Below, in pieces: positions 32,626 through 43,193 of a DNA stretch of 64,000 bases. Below the pieces are notes generated by a model that was not told where the DNA came from, ran no database searches, and worked only from the letters and a program-made list of their open reading frames with translations. The stretch spans positions 4,464,001 to 4,528,000 of the forward strand of contig OX442315.1 of assembly GCA_949358305.1 (NCBI GenBank). The letters are read 5' to 3'. Numbering within the stretch: position 1 is the first letter of the stretch; each line of letters opens with the position of its first letter. The DNA comes from Strigamia acuminata. Taxonomy: Eukaryota > Arthropoda > Chilopoda > Geophilomorpha > Linotaeniidae. Both the position numbers and the translations under genes were made by a program.

Positions 32626-35600
32626 GCCATGGCGAGTTTAATCTCTGCCATCTGCTTCATTATCGCGTCAAACTTTGCGTCTTCTTTCGCTGTTCTTGGG
32701 CACTCATTGGAATAGTGACCCGGTTGGTTACACTTGAAACAACGAATATTTGATTTGTCTCTTGGGGCTTCAGTCGATTTTTTCTTTTCAGGGTCTGCTT
32801 TCGACGGTGGCGTGTAATTTTTTCGAAAATACTTCGGAATTCGGCCGGCATTTGGTTTTAACCTGGCGCGAAATTCTTCTACCGCTCTATCTCGATGGAT
32901 GAGATGTACTAGCGGTCCTTCCTCATCGCAACCCGTTGATAAGGTATCGCGATAGCTTCGTATTTCTTCGTCCGTCGAATAATCGTCTTTTTCTTCTTTT
33001 TCGTCTGATTTTCCGGCATCTTGTCCGGCTTCCTCCCCCTCCTTGACCTCCTCCAGTGTCGCTTGCATGGCTGACGCTGTCGGTGCCTTTTTAGGGGCGG
33101 CCAAAGGGTTGGAAGGCAGCGTGGATGTCAGTTTATTTTTTATTTGTAAACCAACGCTAGCTTCCGCCAATTCCATTATACCGCCAAGATATTCAGTAGG
33201 GCGCATAATTTTATCTGTCGCCCCATATCTTTCCGCACTCAACTTGAGACGTTTAGCGGTTGCTGCTTTCTCCGCTTCTGGTAAAGCGGAATAATATCTC
33301 TTCTCGATATCTATCGTGTTCTCGAACAGGAAGGCGCTCATCTCCTCGTAGCTGCCTCCTGTCGGTGCCCTTTCTTCAAGTAACACCCGTTGCGAGTATT
33401 CCGACAAACCGCCGAGAAAGAAAAGGTTGAATCCCGTGGCATGAAATTCCATCGGGGCCTTTTCGAACAACAATCTGGCGCGAATGTCGTAATCCATTAT
33501 GGTTTCACCAGGCATCTGGCGAAGACCTCGCATCTTTCGGCTCACCTCTTCGGGTGTCTCGCCGTAGCGCAGGTCGAATCTCATTAAAAAGTCGTCCCAA
33601 TTGACGCCTTTCAATCCTTGGTACCACTCACGTGCCGAGCCTGTCATTAGCTCGACAATACCGTGGGTGAGCATGTCTCCTACGGTGGCTTTAGTGGCAG
33701 TCTTAATTCGAATTACTTCGTCAAGGAAGCGATCTCCCGCTTTCCATGACCCGTCGAAACGGTTCTGAATATAAAATTGCCACCTAATATTCCCGGTAAC
33801 ACTCATGGTGTCACGTCGGGAGACAGCGTATTTTTTTTTTACGCGGTCGCCAGTGCTACGATTACGATCGTTTCGTTTGCTCAGATCGATTCCCTCGGCC
33901 TTCAACGAGCCAAGCAGGGCTCTTCCAAGCTCTCCCATCGTATACTGTCGACCCGTCGAATCGGTAAACGCGCTTTGTCGGGGAAGGTCCTGAAACTCCT
34001 CCCGTCGGTGGTCGCTATTTTCCGATCGACGTCGTTTCTCTCTATCGCGCGGAGAGTTGGATCTCTTCCGGCGATTACTTGATTTATCCTTTCGTCTGTC
34101 GTCGTTAGATGAGGGGTCGGAGCTGGGGTCGGGAGACGGTGAGCGGCGTGGCGGGTTGCGCCGTGAAGAGTTTGACTCTTTCCGGCCCCTACGACGGTCG
34201 TCACGTTCCCTTTCCCTGCGTTCATCGCGTTCTCTTTCCCTTCGTCTTTCTCCGGAACCTCTCTCCGAATCGTGATGACTGGGTGCATTTGACTCCAGTC
34301 CATCTGACGACGAATCACTATTTCCGTAGTGAAAATATTTCGGTCTTTCATCGCGTTTGCCTTCTTCTCGCGAAGAGGTGCGATCATGCGATTGTCTTCT
34401 TGACGACTCGTCGTCGTTAAGGATGGGCACTGGTTGTTGCCACTCAGTCCCTTGCGGATTATCATGCTGTTGGCTTGTGAGAGCTTGCTCTTCATTTCGC
34501 CTAGCATTATTAGCGTTGATTAACCGCGTTATCGCATTATTTGTGGCTGAATCGAGAGCTTGCATGCGGGGCCGAGTTTGTTGTTCTCTGGCCGACGCAT
34601 CTCTCTTGCGCGGAGTAGCTGGTGTTGCCCTCTCCGGCTGGGGTTTGGGTTTGGCCTTCGGCGTGCGCTTTGGGTCTCCCTCTAGGCTCTCGTCGGACAG
34701 CTCGGATGAACTGACCTCTGGTTTGCGAACGGATTTCGGGTCATCTCGTCGCAATCTGGCCATAAATGCTCGCTCTGCTTCTTGTTGCGAGTGGAAAGCA
34801 TATCGATGTGCTCTCAGGGCTCGGTCAACTATTTCTACCTCCTCGGGAGTAGTCGGATTGGGCTGGGTTCTGCCGTACTCGAGAGCTTGCGCTTCTCTTT
34901 CCGCCAGCTTCCTCCGTCTCTCGCGAATGGCTTGTCGAGCCTCGTTCTCTGCATCCGCTTCAAATTGAGCGGAATCAACCAATTGTTGAGCGTGTGCACC
35001 TTCAACAATGGTGATTTGTGGGGATACACTGTGCGCTTTTAAAGCTGCACGTACGATTTGTAACGTTTCGTACACTGTAATCTTCCCCGTCGGAAGGATG
35101 TACCTCACTCCTTCCGCTTGTGCCAACTGCATCGCATCAATCAAGGTGCCCGAGACGCTGTAAGGCTGGCTCGAAACACGCTTGACAGAGGACGAGTTGG
35201 ACTTGTGCCCTTCAGATATTACCGAGGCTGGTCGACTGTGCGTAATTGGCGTGTTTAGCGCTGAATTCGCTGTCGTGTCGGACGCCGTCCTTTGTATCGA
35301 AGACGTCGCTCTCGGATCGCTCACCTCGGTATCGTGCGTTAGACGAGGCGATTGGTTACGGGATAAAACCTCGTTTCCGCTCGTCTCGCCGTCACGATTG
35401 GGACGCGGCGGTTTGGGGTGGGACGGATCCTCACTCCGCTCCGTCTCGTCTAATCGCTGCCTCGTCTCGGCGTGAGACGGGTGCGATGCCTCCGAAGCGC
35501 TTCGTCGGTCTGGCTTGGCCTTGCGGCGTTTTTGCCTAGACTCGTGCGCTGAGGCTTTGGGCAAAGGACCTCCCGACCTCAAATGATAGTCGGTTCCTTT

Positions 35601-35663
35601 GCGACTACCGGCTCGTTTGTTAACGTCTGAGTCGGAGTCTGTTACTCGAGTATTATCTGCCAT
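32580..35663 (-). CDS. gag: Element C Gag (1027 aa)
   Basis: The start is ATG at 35663 (MADNTRVTD); a nine-codon upstream extension uses GTG. The long N-terminal half is polar. It includes an Arg/Asp/Glu/Ser-rich block (about residues 460-560, with 'RRERERDERRERERDDRR' and RSPSP stretches) resembling SR/RD-rich RNA-binding proteins. A capsid-like region follows (about 640-830, with 'GSAREWYQGLKG' and 'LRYGETPEEVSRKMRGLRQ'). A CCHC knuckle CFKCNQPGHYSNEC is near the C-terminus. The end (AKNESKNES) encodes the frameshift heptamers. It is uninterrupted and forms the nucleocapsid and particle. Confidence 0.9.
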   Translation of the reverse strand: MADNTRVTDSDSDVNKRAGSRKGTDYHLRSGGPLPKASAHESRQKRRKAKPDRRSASEASHPSHAETRQRLDETERSEDPSHPKPPRPNRDGETSGNEVLSRNQSPRLTHDTEVSDPRATSSIQRTASDTTANSALNTPITHSRPASVISEGHKSNSSSVKRVSSQPYSVSGTLIDAMQLAQAEGVRYILPTGKITVYETLQIVRAALKAHSVSPQITIVEGAHAQQLVDSAQFEADAENEARQAIRERRRKLAEREAQALEYGRTQPNPTTPEEVEIVDRALRAHRYAFHSQQEAERAFMARLRRDDPKSVRKPEVSSSELSDESLEGDPKRTPKAKPKPQPERATPATPRKRDASAREQQTRPRMQALDSATNNAITRLINANNARRNEEQALTSQQHDNPQGTEWQQPVPILNDDESSRRQSHDRTSSREEGKRDERPKYFHYGNSDSSSDGLESNAPSHHDSERGSGERRRERERDERRERERDDRRRGRKESNSSRRNPPRRSPSPDPSSDPSSNDDRRKDKSSNRRKRSNSPRDREKRRRSENSDHRREEFQDLPRQSAFTDSTGRQYTMGELGRALLGSLKAEGIDLSKRNDRNRSTGDRVKKKYAVSRRDTMSVTGNIRWQFYIQNRFDGSWKAGDRFLDEVIRIKTATKATVGDMLTHGIVELMTGSAREWYQGLKGVNWDDFLMRFDLRYGETPEEVSRKMRGLRQMPGETIMDYDIRARLLFEKAPMEFHATGFNLFFLGGLSEYSQRVLLEERAPTGGSYEEMSAFLFENTIDIEKRYYSALPEAEKAATAKRLKLSAERYGATDKIMRPTEYLGGIMELAEASVGLQIKNKLTSTLPSNPLAAPKKAPTASAMQATLEEVKEGEEAGQDAGKSDEKEEKDDYSTDEEIRSYRDTLSTGCDEEGPLVHLIHRDRAVEEFRARLKPNAGRIPKYFRKNYTPPSKADPEKKKSTEAPRDKSNIRCFKCNQPGHYSNECPRTAKEDAKFDAIMKQMAEIKLAMAKNESKNESAQAAKK

Positions 35664-35715
35664 TTCTTGCTTTGGGTATGATGTAATCACAGGTTAGAAT
35701 CAGTTATTCAACTTG

Positions 35716-35733
35716 ATCCCGGACAGGCCCCCA
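35716..35733 (-). promoter_or_regulatory. Element C primer-binding site, tRNA-Pro-like
   Basis: The coding strand reads TGGGGGCCTGTCCGGGAT, two nt after the 5' LTR. It matches the tRNA-Pro primer site used by murine leukaemia virus at 16 of 18 positions. The two differences could reflect the host tRNA. Confidence 0.75.
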
Positions 35734-35735
35734 CG

Positions 35736-36753
35736 TGTCGCGCTCAACTCTAACCGTCGCTAACTCGTGGGTTGATTACTTAATTCGACTAACTCACTAC
35801 CGCTTTGCTCAAGCGGTTTACCCAAAGAAATGATTACACAGATATAAAAGGTAAAATATAATATAGATTTATTCTGCGGGGCAATGTACAGATATATCTT
35901 ATATATATATATATAAAGGGTAAGTAAAAGGTAAATCGGAATGGGTGATGGGAAATGGAAAGGTAAAGGTAAGATGAAAGCTGGCTGGAATCGGCGAGGT
36001 CGTCTGTTGTCTCGGTCGTGTCCAAGATGGCGTCCTCGTTGTGGCAACGTGATGTCGTCTTGGGCCGGCGTGGCAATATGGCGTCCTCGGCTCGTCTCTG
36101 GCTGGTCCTTCGGGCTCACGCTGGTCGGGCGCGAGTGAATGCTTAGTTAAAAGGCTTACTTCGGTCTGTTGTCTAGGTTTTTGTGTGGTGTCCGGCGATC
36201 ACACAGCGGCGGACTCTTCTGGCTCCCGGCGGTCACACAGCGGCGGGAACGCTCGTCGTGGTTGTACTGCAGTTTAGGCTTGTGCGACCGTTTGTCTGCA
36301 CAACTCGCTAAACTGGAGTGGTTTTTACTATTTCTAGCTGGTGTGCTAAAATAGTGTGGTAATCTTATCTCGCAGGTTACTCTGCGGAGTTTGACACTGA
36401 CCAAACGTACTCACGGTAAATTGTCCTTTGTCCTTGGTCAATCCCAGTATATTTACTTGGGCCTGATCTTGTAGGACGACGGGTTTTACGTGTGTTTCTC
36501 GTTTGATGGTTGTGTTGGTTCTGCCCGCTCAGTGCAAGGCACATTCCTTTGCACAAAGCGGGGTTGACAGGTGACCGGAATCACCCAATGGTGGGGTGGA
36601 CGAGCCATCCCCACTCCCTCAGGGCAGACGCCTGTCCATTGACTAGATGTCAATGCACTGAGGGAAGGGAGACGCGCTTGCGGCTCTCCTTACACCCGAA
36701 ACGAGGTCACGAGAGAAACTCTTCGTTGACCCCGGTCCAGTCGGGTCACAACA
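35736..36753 (-). repeat. Element C 5' LTR
   Basis: This copy is the same length as the left one, with only scattered substitutions. It is followed directly by AGTT, the second half of the target duplication. Confidence 0.93.
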
Positions 36754-36810
36754 AGTTGACCCTGGAATGACCTTCAAGACATCAACCAATTGAATCAACA
36801 ATGGTATAAG

Positions 36811-37149
36811 TAGGGTTACTCAAAAACGGGACTTTTTGAAAAACCGGTATTTCGGTAATCAATGTTCAAAAAATCGATAAACCGGTATTTTTCGGCAAAT
36901 AAATACTTTTATTTTTATTTTTATTTTTTAAAAATATAAAAAAACAATAATAATAATTAATTGAAAATAAAAATAGTTAAAAACTGACCATTTCCATCCC
37001 TAAAATGAAATATTTCAGCAGTGTTTCCCATATTTTTCTCACAATAAAAACCGGTAAAAAATACCGAACTAAAGACGGTATTCGGTATTCGGTTTTTTTA
37101 AAAAAAAATAACGGTTTTTGATACCGATAAATACCAGTAGAGAAACCTA
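36811..37149. mobile_element. hAT-type non-autonomous element with exact 8-bp target duplication
   Basis: The 339-bp unit begins TAGGGTTACTC and ends with the reverse complement of TAGGTTTCTC. It is flanked by GGTATAAG at 36803-36810 and again at 37150-37157. Eight-bp duplications and TAGGG-like ends fit hAT. The interior is AT-rich with 'accggta' and 'ggtattcgg' words, shared with 14789-15502. No transposase is present. Confidence 0.8.
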
Positions 37150-37157
37150 GGTATAAG

Positions 37158-37834
37158 TTTAGTTTGTAAACAAAAATGGTTGCAGAATAATTTTGTGGAA
37201 ATATTTTTTGGAAAAATTTTTCGGATTTTGGATTTGCGAGGATCTATAAATCTGCATTTGATGAGTGCGGGTAAAGTTTTTGAAGGAAATCAAAAAATCC
37301 ATGCGACACAAATCAAGTTGTAAACGAGTGTGAGAATAACTGATGAGAAGGTGGGCGGGCTCTGGTTAAGTGAGTCTGGTATATGTCAGGAATGGAGAAA
37401 CGTTTATTTTATTGATCTAATTCAACAGATTTTTCTCGGCTTGCCTTCCACTTTCGGATATCCCATTGTGCGCGAATGGAAAGTGGAAATGATTCGTTCT
37501 ATTTGATTTGGCCATTACTCTGAATTATTTGAGAAAAAAATGCAACTTTTTACAAATGTGTATGAAATTTTTGATAAAATATGAGAAATGTTGGAAAATG
37601 TCAAGCAATTTAACTTTTTTTGCATAAATATTGATAAATTTCGAATTTTTTTTGCATAAATTTTAATAAAATTCGAATTTTTTAAAAAAAATTTGACAAA
37701 TTTATAATTTTTATTAAAGATTTTGTGAAATTTAGAATTTTTAAAAAAGATTTTGACAAATTTAGAATTTTTTTTTTAAATTATTATTATCAAATTATTA
37801 TTTTATTAAATTATTAAGATTTTTGGATAAATGT
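37158..37834. other. AT-rich intergenic sequence
   Basis: No gene seen. From about 37560 the sequence grades into degenerate copies of the 30-bp minisatellite unit that becomes regular after 37835. Confidence 0.4.
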
Positions 37835-38640
37835 TTAAAAATGTAGAATTTTTTCCATAAATGTTGACAAATTTAGATTTTTTTCGATAAATGATGACAA
37901 ATTTAGAATTTTTTCCATAAATGTTGACAAATTTAGAATTTTTTTGATAAATGATGACAAATTTAAAATTTTTTCCATAAATGTTGACAAATTTAGAATT
38001 TTTTCGATAAATGATGACAAATTTAGAATTTTCTGGATAAGTGTTGATAAATTTAGAATTTGTGACAACTTTAGAAGTTTTTTAAAAATTATTGACAAAT
38101 TTAGAATTTTTTCGATAAATGTTCGTAAATTTAGAAATTTTTTGATAAATGTTGATAAATTTAGAATTTTTTCGATAAATGTTGATAAATTTTGAATTTT
38201 TTCGATAAATGTTGATAAATTTAGAATTTTTTCGATAAATGTTGATAAATTTAGAATGTTTTCGCTAAAAGTTGACAAATTTAAAATTTTTTGGAAAAAT
38301 TGTGACAAATTTAAAATTTTTTGGAAAAATTGTGACAAATTTAAAATTTTTTGGAAAAATTGTGACAAATTTAGAATTTTTTGGAAAAGTTGTGATAAAT
38401 TTAGAATTTTTATTGAAGATTGTGACAACTTTAGAAATTTTTTAAAAATTATTGACAAATTTAGAATTTTTTCGATAAATGTGGATAAATTTAGAATTTT
38501 TTTGATAAATGTTGATAAATTTAGAATTTTTTCGATAAATGTTGATAAATCTAGAATTTTTTCGATAAATGTTGATAAATTTAGAATTTTTACGATAAAT
38601 GTTGATAAATTTAGAATTTTTTGGAAAAATTCTAACAAAA
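37835..38640. repeat. Minisatellite, about 30-bp unit
   Basis: Tandem copies of a unit close to 'gataaatgttgataaattt' plus 'agaattttttc' repeat about 26 times with point variation. A subset of copies (38270-38400) uses a 'ggaaaaattgtgacaaattt' variant. Because 30 is a multiple of three, frames on both strands stay open (267 codons on minus), but this is not evidence for a gene. Confidence 0.85.
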
Positions 38641-39292
38641 TTAGAACTTTTTACATAAATTTCAACAAAGTTTCGAATTTTTCCATAAATTTGAGAAAAT
38701 CTACATAAATTCTACACACACGTAACTCTACACCGACTACCAAACACCGATAACACACTACCATCACACTGAACCCGCAAACAGCCAATTTCTAATAACC
38801 CCAAGCACTCAAACTGCCCCACGAAACAACAAAATCAAATAACCTCTAAACCCCAACACACAACAATCCTCACCCCTCTCAATTTCCCTATTAAATATTT
38901 CGTTTCAAATTTAACAAAACTTAAACTTCACCCCAACCTTTAATCTCCACTAGCCAAACTCAAAGGTTACTAAAGCAGTGTAATGGACATGTTAACTTTT
39001 TACTTATTTACTATCTCGCTGCTCTTCTCCTCTTCACCTTTATGGTTGCCGCTCTAATGGACTCACGTTCTTTTCGCATTTCATCTCGTTTCAGGTGGTG
39101 ATCAAAGTTTCTCAGTTTTCGCTAAGAGTTCCTCTCGACTTCCTCTAGATTTTCTTTTTTCTTTTTCTCCTCTGCACACCGGCGCAGCGGGCCTATCTTC
39201 TTCCGCATTCAATTTAGTCTTTTGTGGCTGCACTAATCTCATTTGCAAATAAAAGCGGATCGATTACAAAAGTTTATTTTTTAACGATATTA
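38641..39292. other. Intergenic sequence, no gene seen
   Basis: It holds a C/A-rich stretch (38710-38960) and then T/C-rich mixed sequence. No open frame or repeat with support was found. Confidence 0.4.
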
Positions 39293-39873
39293 CAGTTGAA
39301 CCTCGTTATAACGAAATCTGTTGTCAAATAATCAATTTTTAACATTCTGTGACGGCTTGGGGCCACTAGGCGGTGTGTGGAGTGACATAGGCCACTAGGG
39401 TTGCCAAACGGTCACAATTCGTTATAACGAGGGATTGTGGATATTGGAGTGTTCGTAAAAACTTGTTTGTTATAACGAATAATTCGTAATGCAGTTGAGT
39501 CTCGTTATAACGAATCGCAAGGGACCCGAAAAATCAATTCGTTATAACGAGAATTTGTTCTATGGCCGGTCAACCAAACCAGCCATTTTTAGGTATTCCT
39601 TATATCGATAATTCGTTATATCGCGATTTGTTATAAAGAGTTTCGACTGTATTGCAGTTCGTTATAACGAGGTTTGACTGTTTTTTTAATTCGTTATATC
39701 AAAATTTTTTAACATGATGTTCTATTACTGGCTGCCCGAGTCATTTTTAAAAATTCGTTATAACGAGGTTTGACTGTTTTTTAATTCGTTATATCAAAAT
39801 TTTTTAACATGATGTTCTATTACTGGCTGACGGAATCATTTTTAAAAATTCGTTATAACGAGGTTTGTCTGTA
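39293..39873. mobile_element. Cluster of pogo/Tigger-type MITE copies with a tandem partial duplication
   Basis: A first copy starts CAGTTGAACCTCG after a TA at 39291-39292. A compact copy at 39492-39649 has CAGTTGAGTCTCG and its inverted partner, followed by TA. At 39657-39873 a unit of about 95 bp ending in 'gttataacgaggtttgactg' is duplicated in tandem. All share 'cgttataacga' ends and the 'tttttaacatgatgttcta' core. Confidence 0.65.
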
Positions 39874-40703
39874 TCGAATTTATTTTTTATTTTTTTTTGC
39901 ACGTGGTATTGATTTTTATTCCAGACACGTTTTCACATTATTGTCGTACTTGAGCTTTTTACCTTGAATGACAGTTTATGTTCACCGGGGGCTCTCTGAC
40001 CCTTGTTTAGGATGCTGCGTTTTGCATTTCTGATGAGGTTATATTCCCCTGGTGTGAATGGGTTGAAATTGCTTAAGGAGAGGACTTCACAGGCTGTGGA
40101 AAGACTGGAACTGCGAGATGCAGGCTGAGGATGGAAGCAACTAACTTGTAAGCAGTGTATCGTAGGATGAATGCCCGGCGCTAAAACGGGCCCGGCGTCT
40201 TAATGAACCCAGGCGTTTAAATAAAATCCATCATTCTAATCACTTTTTACACTGAAATTCATTGAAAATAAACAGAACTACTTTTCCGCGTAGTAGAGTG
40301 TTAATATTTTGTGTCACCTGACCCATTGCATCGTAAAATCCCGACTGAGGGTCTCCCACCGCCAGGGGAAGTTGTATGTAGGAGCACTGACCAATCACGT
40401 GACCTCTGGTCACTACTCGTCTGTGAACCTTGCGTGCGTGGTCGGTGTTCGTGTATTAACGCGAATAAACTGACTTCATCTTTATTAATCCATGCTATCG
40501 CCCACCCCAATTAATCTACATAGAGCACAGTCCGTACTTAGGCGTATTCCGGCTCAACCAATAGGAGTTAGGACAACGTTGTATCAGTTCGGAATGTCGG
40601 GTGTTTGTGTTTTTTGTTTTGTGATGTTAAAAGTTACAAAAATATACAAAAACAAACAAAACTCGCCAAAAACACATAAAACACAACTTTTTGAATGCAG
40701 CCT

Positions 40704-40869
40704 CAGTCGAGCCTCGTTATAACGAATCGCAAGGGATGCAAACAATTGATTCGTTATAACGAAAGTTTGTTACGTCAAAAATTTTTAACATGGTGTTCTA
40801 TGGCCAACCGATCTAGCAATTTTTAACTATTTTTTATAACAAGAAATTTGTTATAATGAGGTTCGACTG
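40704..40869. mobile_element. Pogo/Tigger-type MITE copy
   Basis: The ends are CAGTCGAGCCTCGTTATAAC and the inverted CAGTCGAACCTCATTATAAC. The interior matches the copies at 16.3 and 39.5 kb (gcaaggga, tttttaacatggtgttcta). The right flank is TA. Confidence 0.7.
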
Positions 40870-41366
40870 TACTTGTATCTGGAAAAATAAGTGGTTGGTT
40901 CCAGATCTTTAAAAGCCGTAAAGAAATAAAAGGGTTCATATAAAAAACTATATTACAAAATCATTGTATAAAATCATGTTAAATTAAAAGAAATCGTGTA
41001 AAAATGGAATTGAATTTGTTTTTCTAGACTGTGTAAAGAAAAAATCATGTAAATACAGAATTGGGTGAACTTTAATATACAGGAATGTAAACATGTTATT
41101 ATACAACATGACTCAACATGTTGCACGGTGCATTTTTGCTGGCGACGTCAAATAAAAACACTAAAATCACTTTTACAAATCAACATTAAACACCATCTAT
41201 TTTCAGTTTTGTGCACTTCTCACGCTGTGTGCAATCCTGAAGTATGCATACCAAATTGAAAGGTTATTGCTAGACTTGATGTTACTGCTAATTACTGTAA
41301 CTTGCAAGCAAAATTAATGAATGAAATAAATTGAAATAAATTATTGAATTCAAAAAGTCGTGTTTG

Positions 41367-41612
41367 TATACCGTATCGTCCCGTTTAATAACCGGGATTC
41401 ATTTAATCGCCGGACGGACAGCGGCAATTTTGAAAATTGACGCCGGCCCTGAATAAGCGCCGGGCCCGGTAAAATGACCGACTTTTTGAAAAAAAAATCG
41501 GTGATCTTAACGGAAAAATCACCATTTATCGCCAAAAATTAGTCATTTTTCGAGTACGTCGGGTCAAAAATAGAATTTAACGCCCGGGCTATTAAACGGA
41601 GCGGTAAGGTAT
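41367..41612. mobile_element. Small inverted-repeat element
   Basis: The left end 'taccgtatcgtcccgtttaa' pairs with the inverted right end 'taccgctccgtttaatagcc', with a short gap. The interior (about 245 bp) holds 'cgccgg' words. No coding frame is present. A related degraded copy may lie near 40163-40230. Confidence 0.5.
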
Positions 41613-41635
41613 CCATACTTTTACATAAATGTAAA

Positions 41636-41977
41636 TGTAAATTCTTAAAAACCTGTATAAATTTTTATAAATCCATTTAAATCTTCAAAATCTCATAGAA
41701 ATCAATACAAATCCACTTAAATCTTCAAAAGCTCACATACCGTAATACAATATAAATCCATCTAATTACTCAAAATGTCACATACCGTAATACAATATAA
41801 ATCCATCTAATTTCTCAAAATGTCACATATAAATCTATAGAAATCCACATAAATCCATACAAATCCACATAAATTCTCATAAAACTATAAAAAAAAAAAA
41901 TTTATAAATCCATATAAATCCTCACAACCCCACACAATCCATATATATCCTCAAAACCTCACACAAATCCATACTGT
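41636..41977. repeat. Tandem array of 'aaatccatataaatcc'-like units, left of element B
   Basis: Degenerate repeats of 10-25 bp occur (aaatccatctaa, tcacataccgtaatacaata). The same kind of array resumes at 51885, so element B was inserted within it. The last four bases, CTGT, are its target duplication. Confidence 0.7.
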
Positions 41978-42980
41978 TGTCACGGCCCGGCATTTACGCG
42001 CTTTGTGATCCTCACCTAATTGTTGTGTTGTGCGCGTTATTCCGTGTGTTTTCCACCATTGTTAAAACTCTCAATAAATCCTTAAACCTATTTGTGTTTG
42101 AATTTGAGTTTTGATTTGTCCTCATTTCCTATTTATGTTTATCCCTTGACCTGGCCTGGTGTGGCTCAATTTGGCCACATCAGACTAGTCTAAGTTGTGT
42201 ATTTCCCACTGTTACCCCTCCTGATTTCGTTTAGTTTATCCTACCTAATTTAAATGTTTAGTCACTCGCGACTGACTCATCGCGATGATTATTCACGAGC
42301 GCGCCTGATTGGCTTACGCGTGCTTGACTCATGGTTTTCCCCTCGTTTTCTGTGATGGACTTGGCCCAAGTTCACTTCTGAGCTGTTTCAGCCAAGTCTG
42401 ATCAGAAGGCGTAAGACCATGAGCTATCGTAAGTGCCTTAACTGGCCGTTGTGCATTTGGCAGTCTCTCCTGTGTTAACTCACAGTATAACTCCATGCCA
42501 CGTAATTGTGCATGTTTGAGTATATTCATGGTCATATCGCGTGTCTAAATTCCGCGTGTCATCTTTGTTTCCTTTCCTTTCGATGTTCTTTTGTGTTTAC
42601 ACGACGTTTTATGCCGCTGACGTGCCTCTGGACTAGAAATTAGATTCAAGTAGCTAATGAGTTGTTTATTTCGTCTTTTGCGCGCGATTAGTGCGCGCTT
42701 GCTCGGTCTGGCCGCTCCGCCATTAGGAGTCCCTGCCAGATTAGCTTAAGCCACGTTTGCGTTGTTAATTCCGCACGTGAGCATTACTTCTTCCATTTTT
42801 AAGGCTCCAACAAACCCGGTAAAATTTGTGAAATGATCGAATAGGGGAATAAGCTTGCCGCCACCCTTCAGGCTGCTTATTGTTGCCCGGGCCCTTATTC
42901 GGGACCAGGCTCTCCCAGTATCGTAACTGGCGCGCCTTTCAAACGCGGTTTCCAATACCAGAAACAACCGGTTCATGACA
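41978..42980 (+). repeat. Element B 5' LTR
   Basis: It has TG...CA ends and begins TGTCACGGCCCGGCATTTAC. Two short minus-strand frames inside (68 and 76 codons) recur in the other LTR and have no coding support. It should hold promoter and polyadenylation signals. Confidence 0.95.
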
Positions 42981-42982
42981 CG

Positions 42983-43000
42983 TGGTGCCGAAACCCGGGA
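42983..43000 (+). promoter_or_regulatory. Element B primer-binding site, tRNA-Phe
   Basis: TGGTGCCGAAACCCGGGA lies two nt after the LTR. It is identical to the site in element A and complementary to the tRNA-Phe 3' end. Confidence 0.9.
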
Positions 43001-43193
43001 CCTTGTTGGAGTTTATTCAGTCTAGCGCATATAAACTAGTTGCTATTTAACAAGCATTAGTGGCGTTTTTTAGAGACTATTTTGCCGAAAGGAAGGTTTC
43101 AGAGTAACTAACTTTTCATAGTACTCGCGTATCGTTTAATTACGGTGCGCATCATTTGCAGTGAGCTGCTATTTCCCTTATTGTCTCACTAAT

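Larger units (their letters stand above)
17059..36753 (-). mobile_element. Element C: Ty3/gypsy retrotransposon with third ORF, split by a copia insertion
   Basis: LTRs of 1018 bp (17059-18076 and 35736-36753) flank the element, with a 4-bp target duplication AGTT at 17055-17058 and 36754-36757. The span is 19.7 kb because a copia element of about 6.1 kb sits in the protease region. On the coding strand the order is 5' LTR, tRNA-Pro-like primer site, gag, protease, [copia E], rest of protease, RT, RNase H, integrase, third ORF, polypurine tract and 3' LTR. I counted at least five LTR mismatches (about 0.5 percent), so it is older than A and B. It is also dead by a stop in pol and by the insertion. 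Confidence 0.93.

Noticed and set aside
37835-38638. 267-codon minus-strand frame (repeated K-I-L-N-L-S)
   Set aside because: It is a by-product of a 30-bp tandem repeat whose period is divisible by three; the plus strand is open as well.
43161-43193. Upstream extension of element B Gag
   Set aside because: It would start with GTG; the ATG at 43194 is the natural start in a eukaryotic element.
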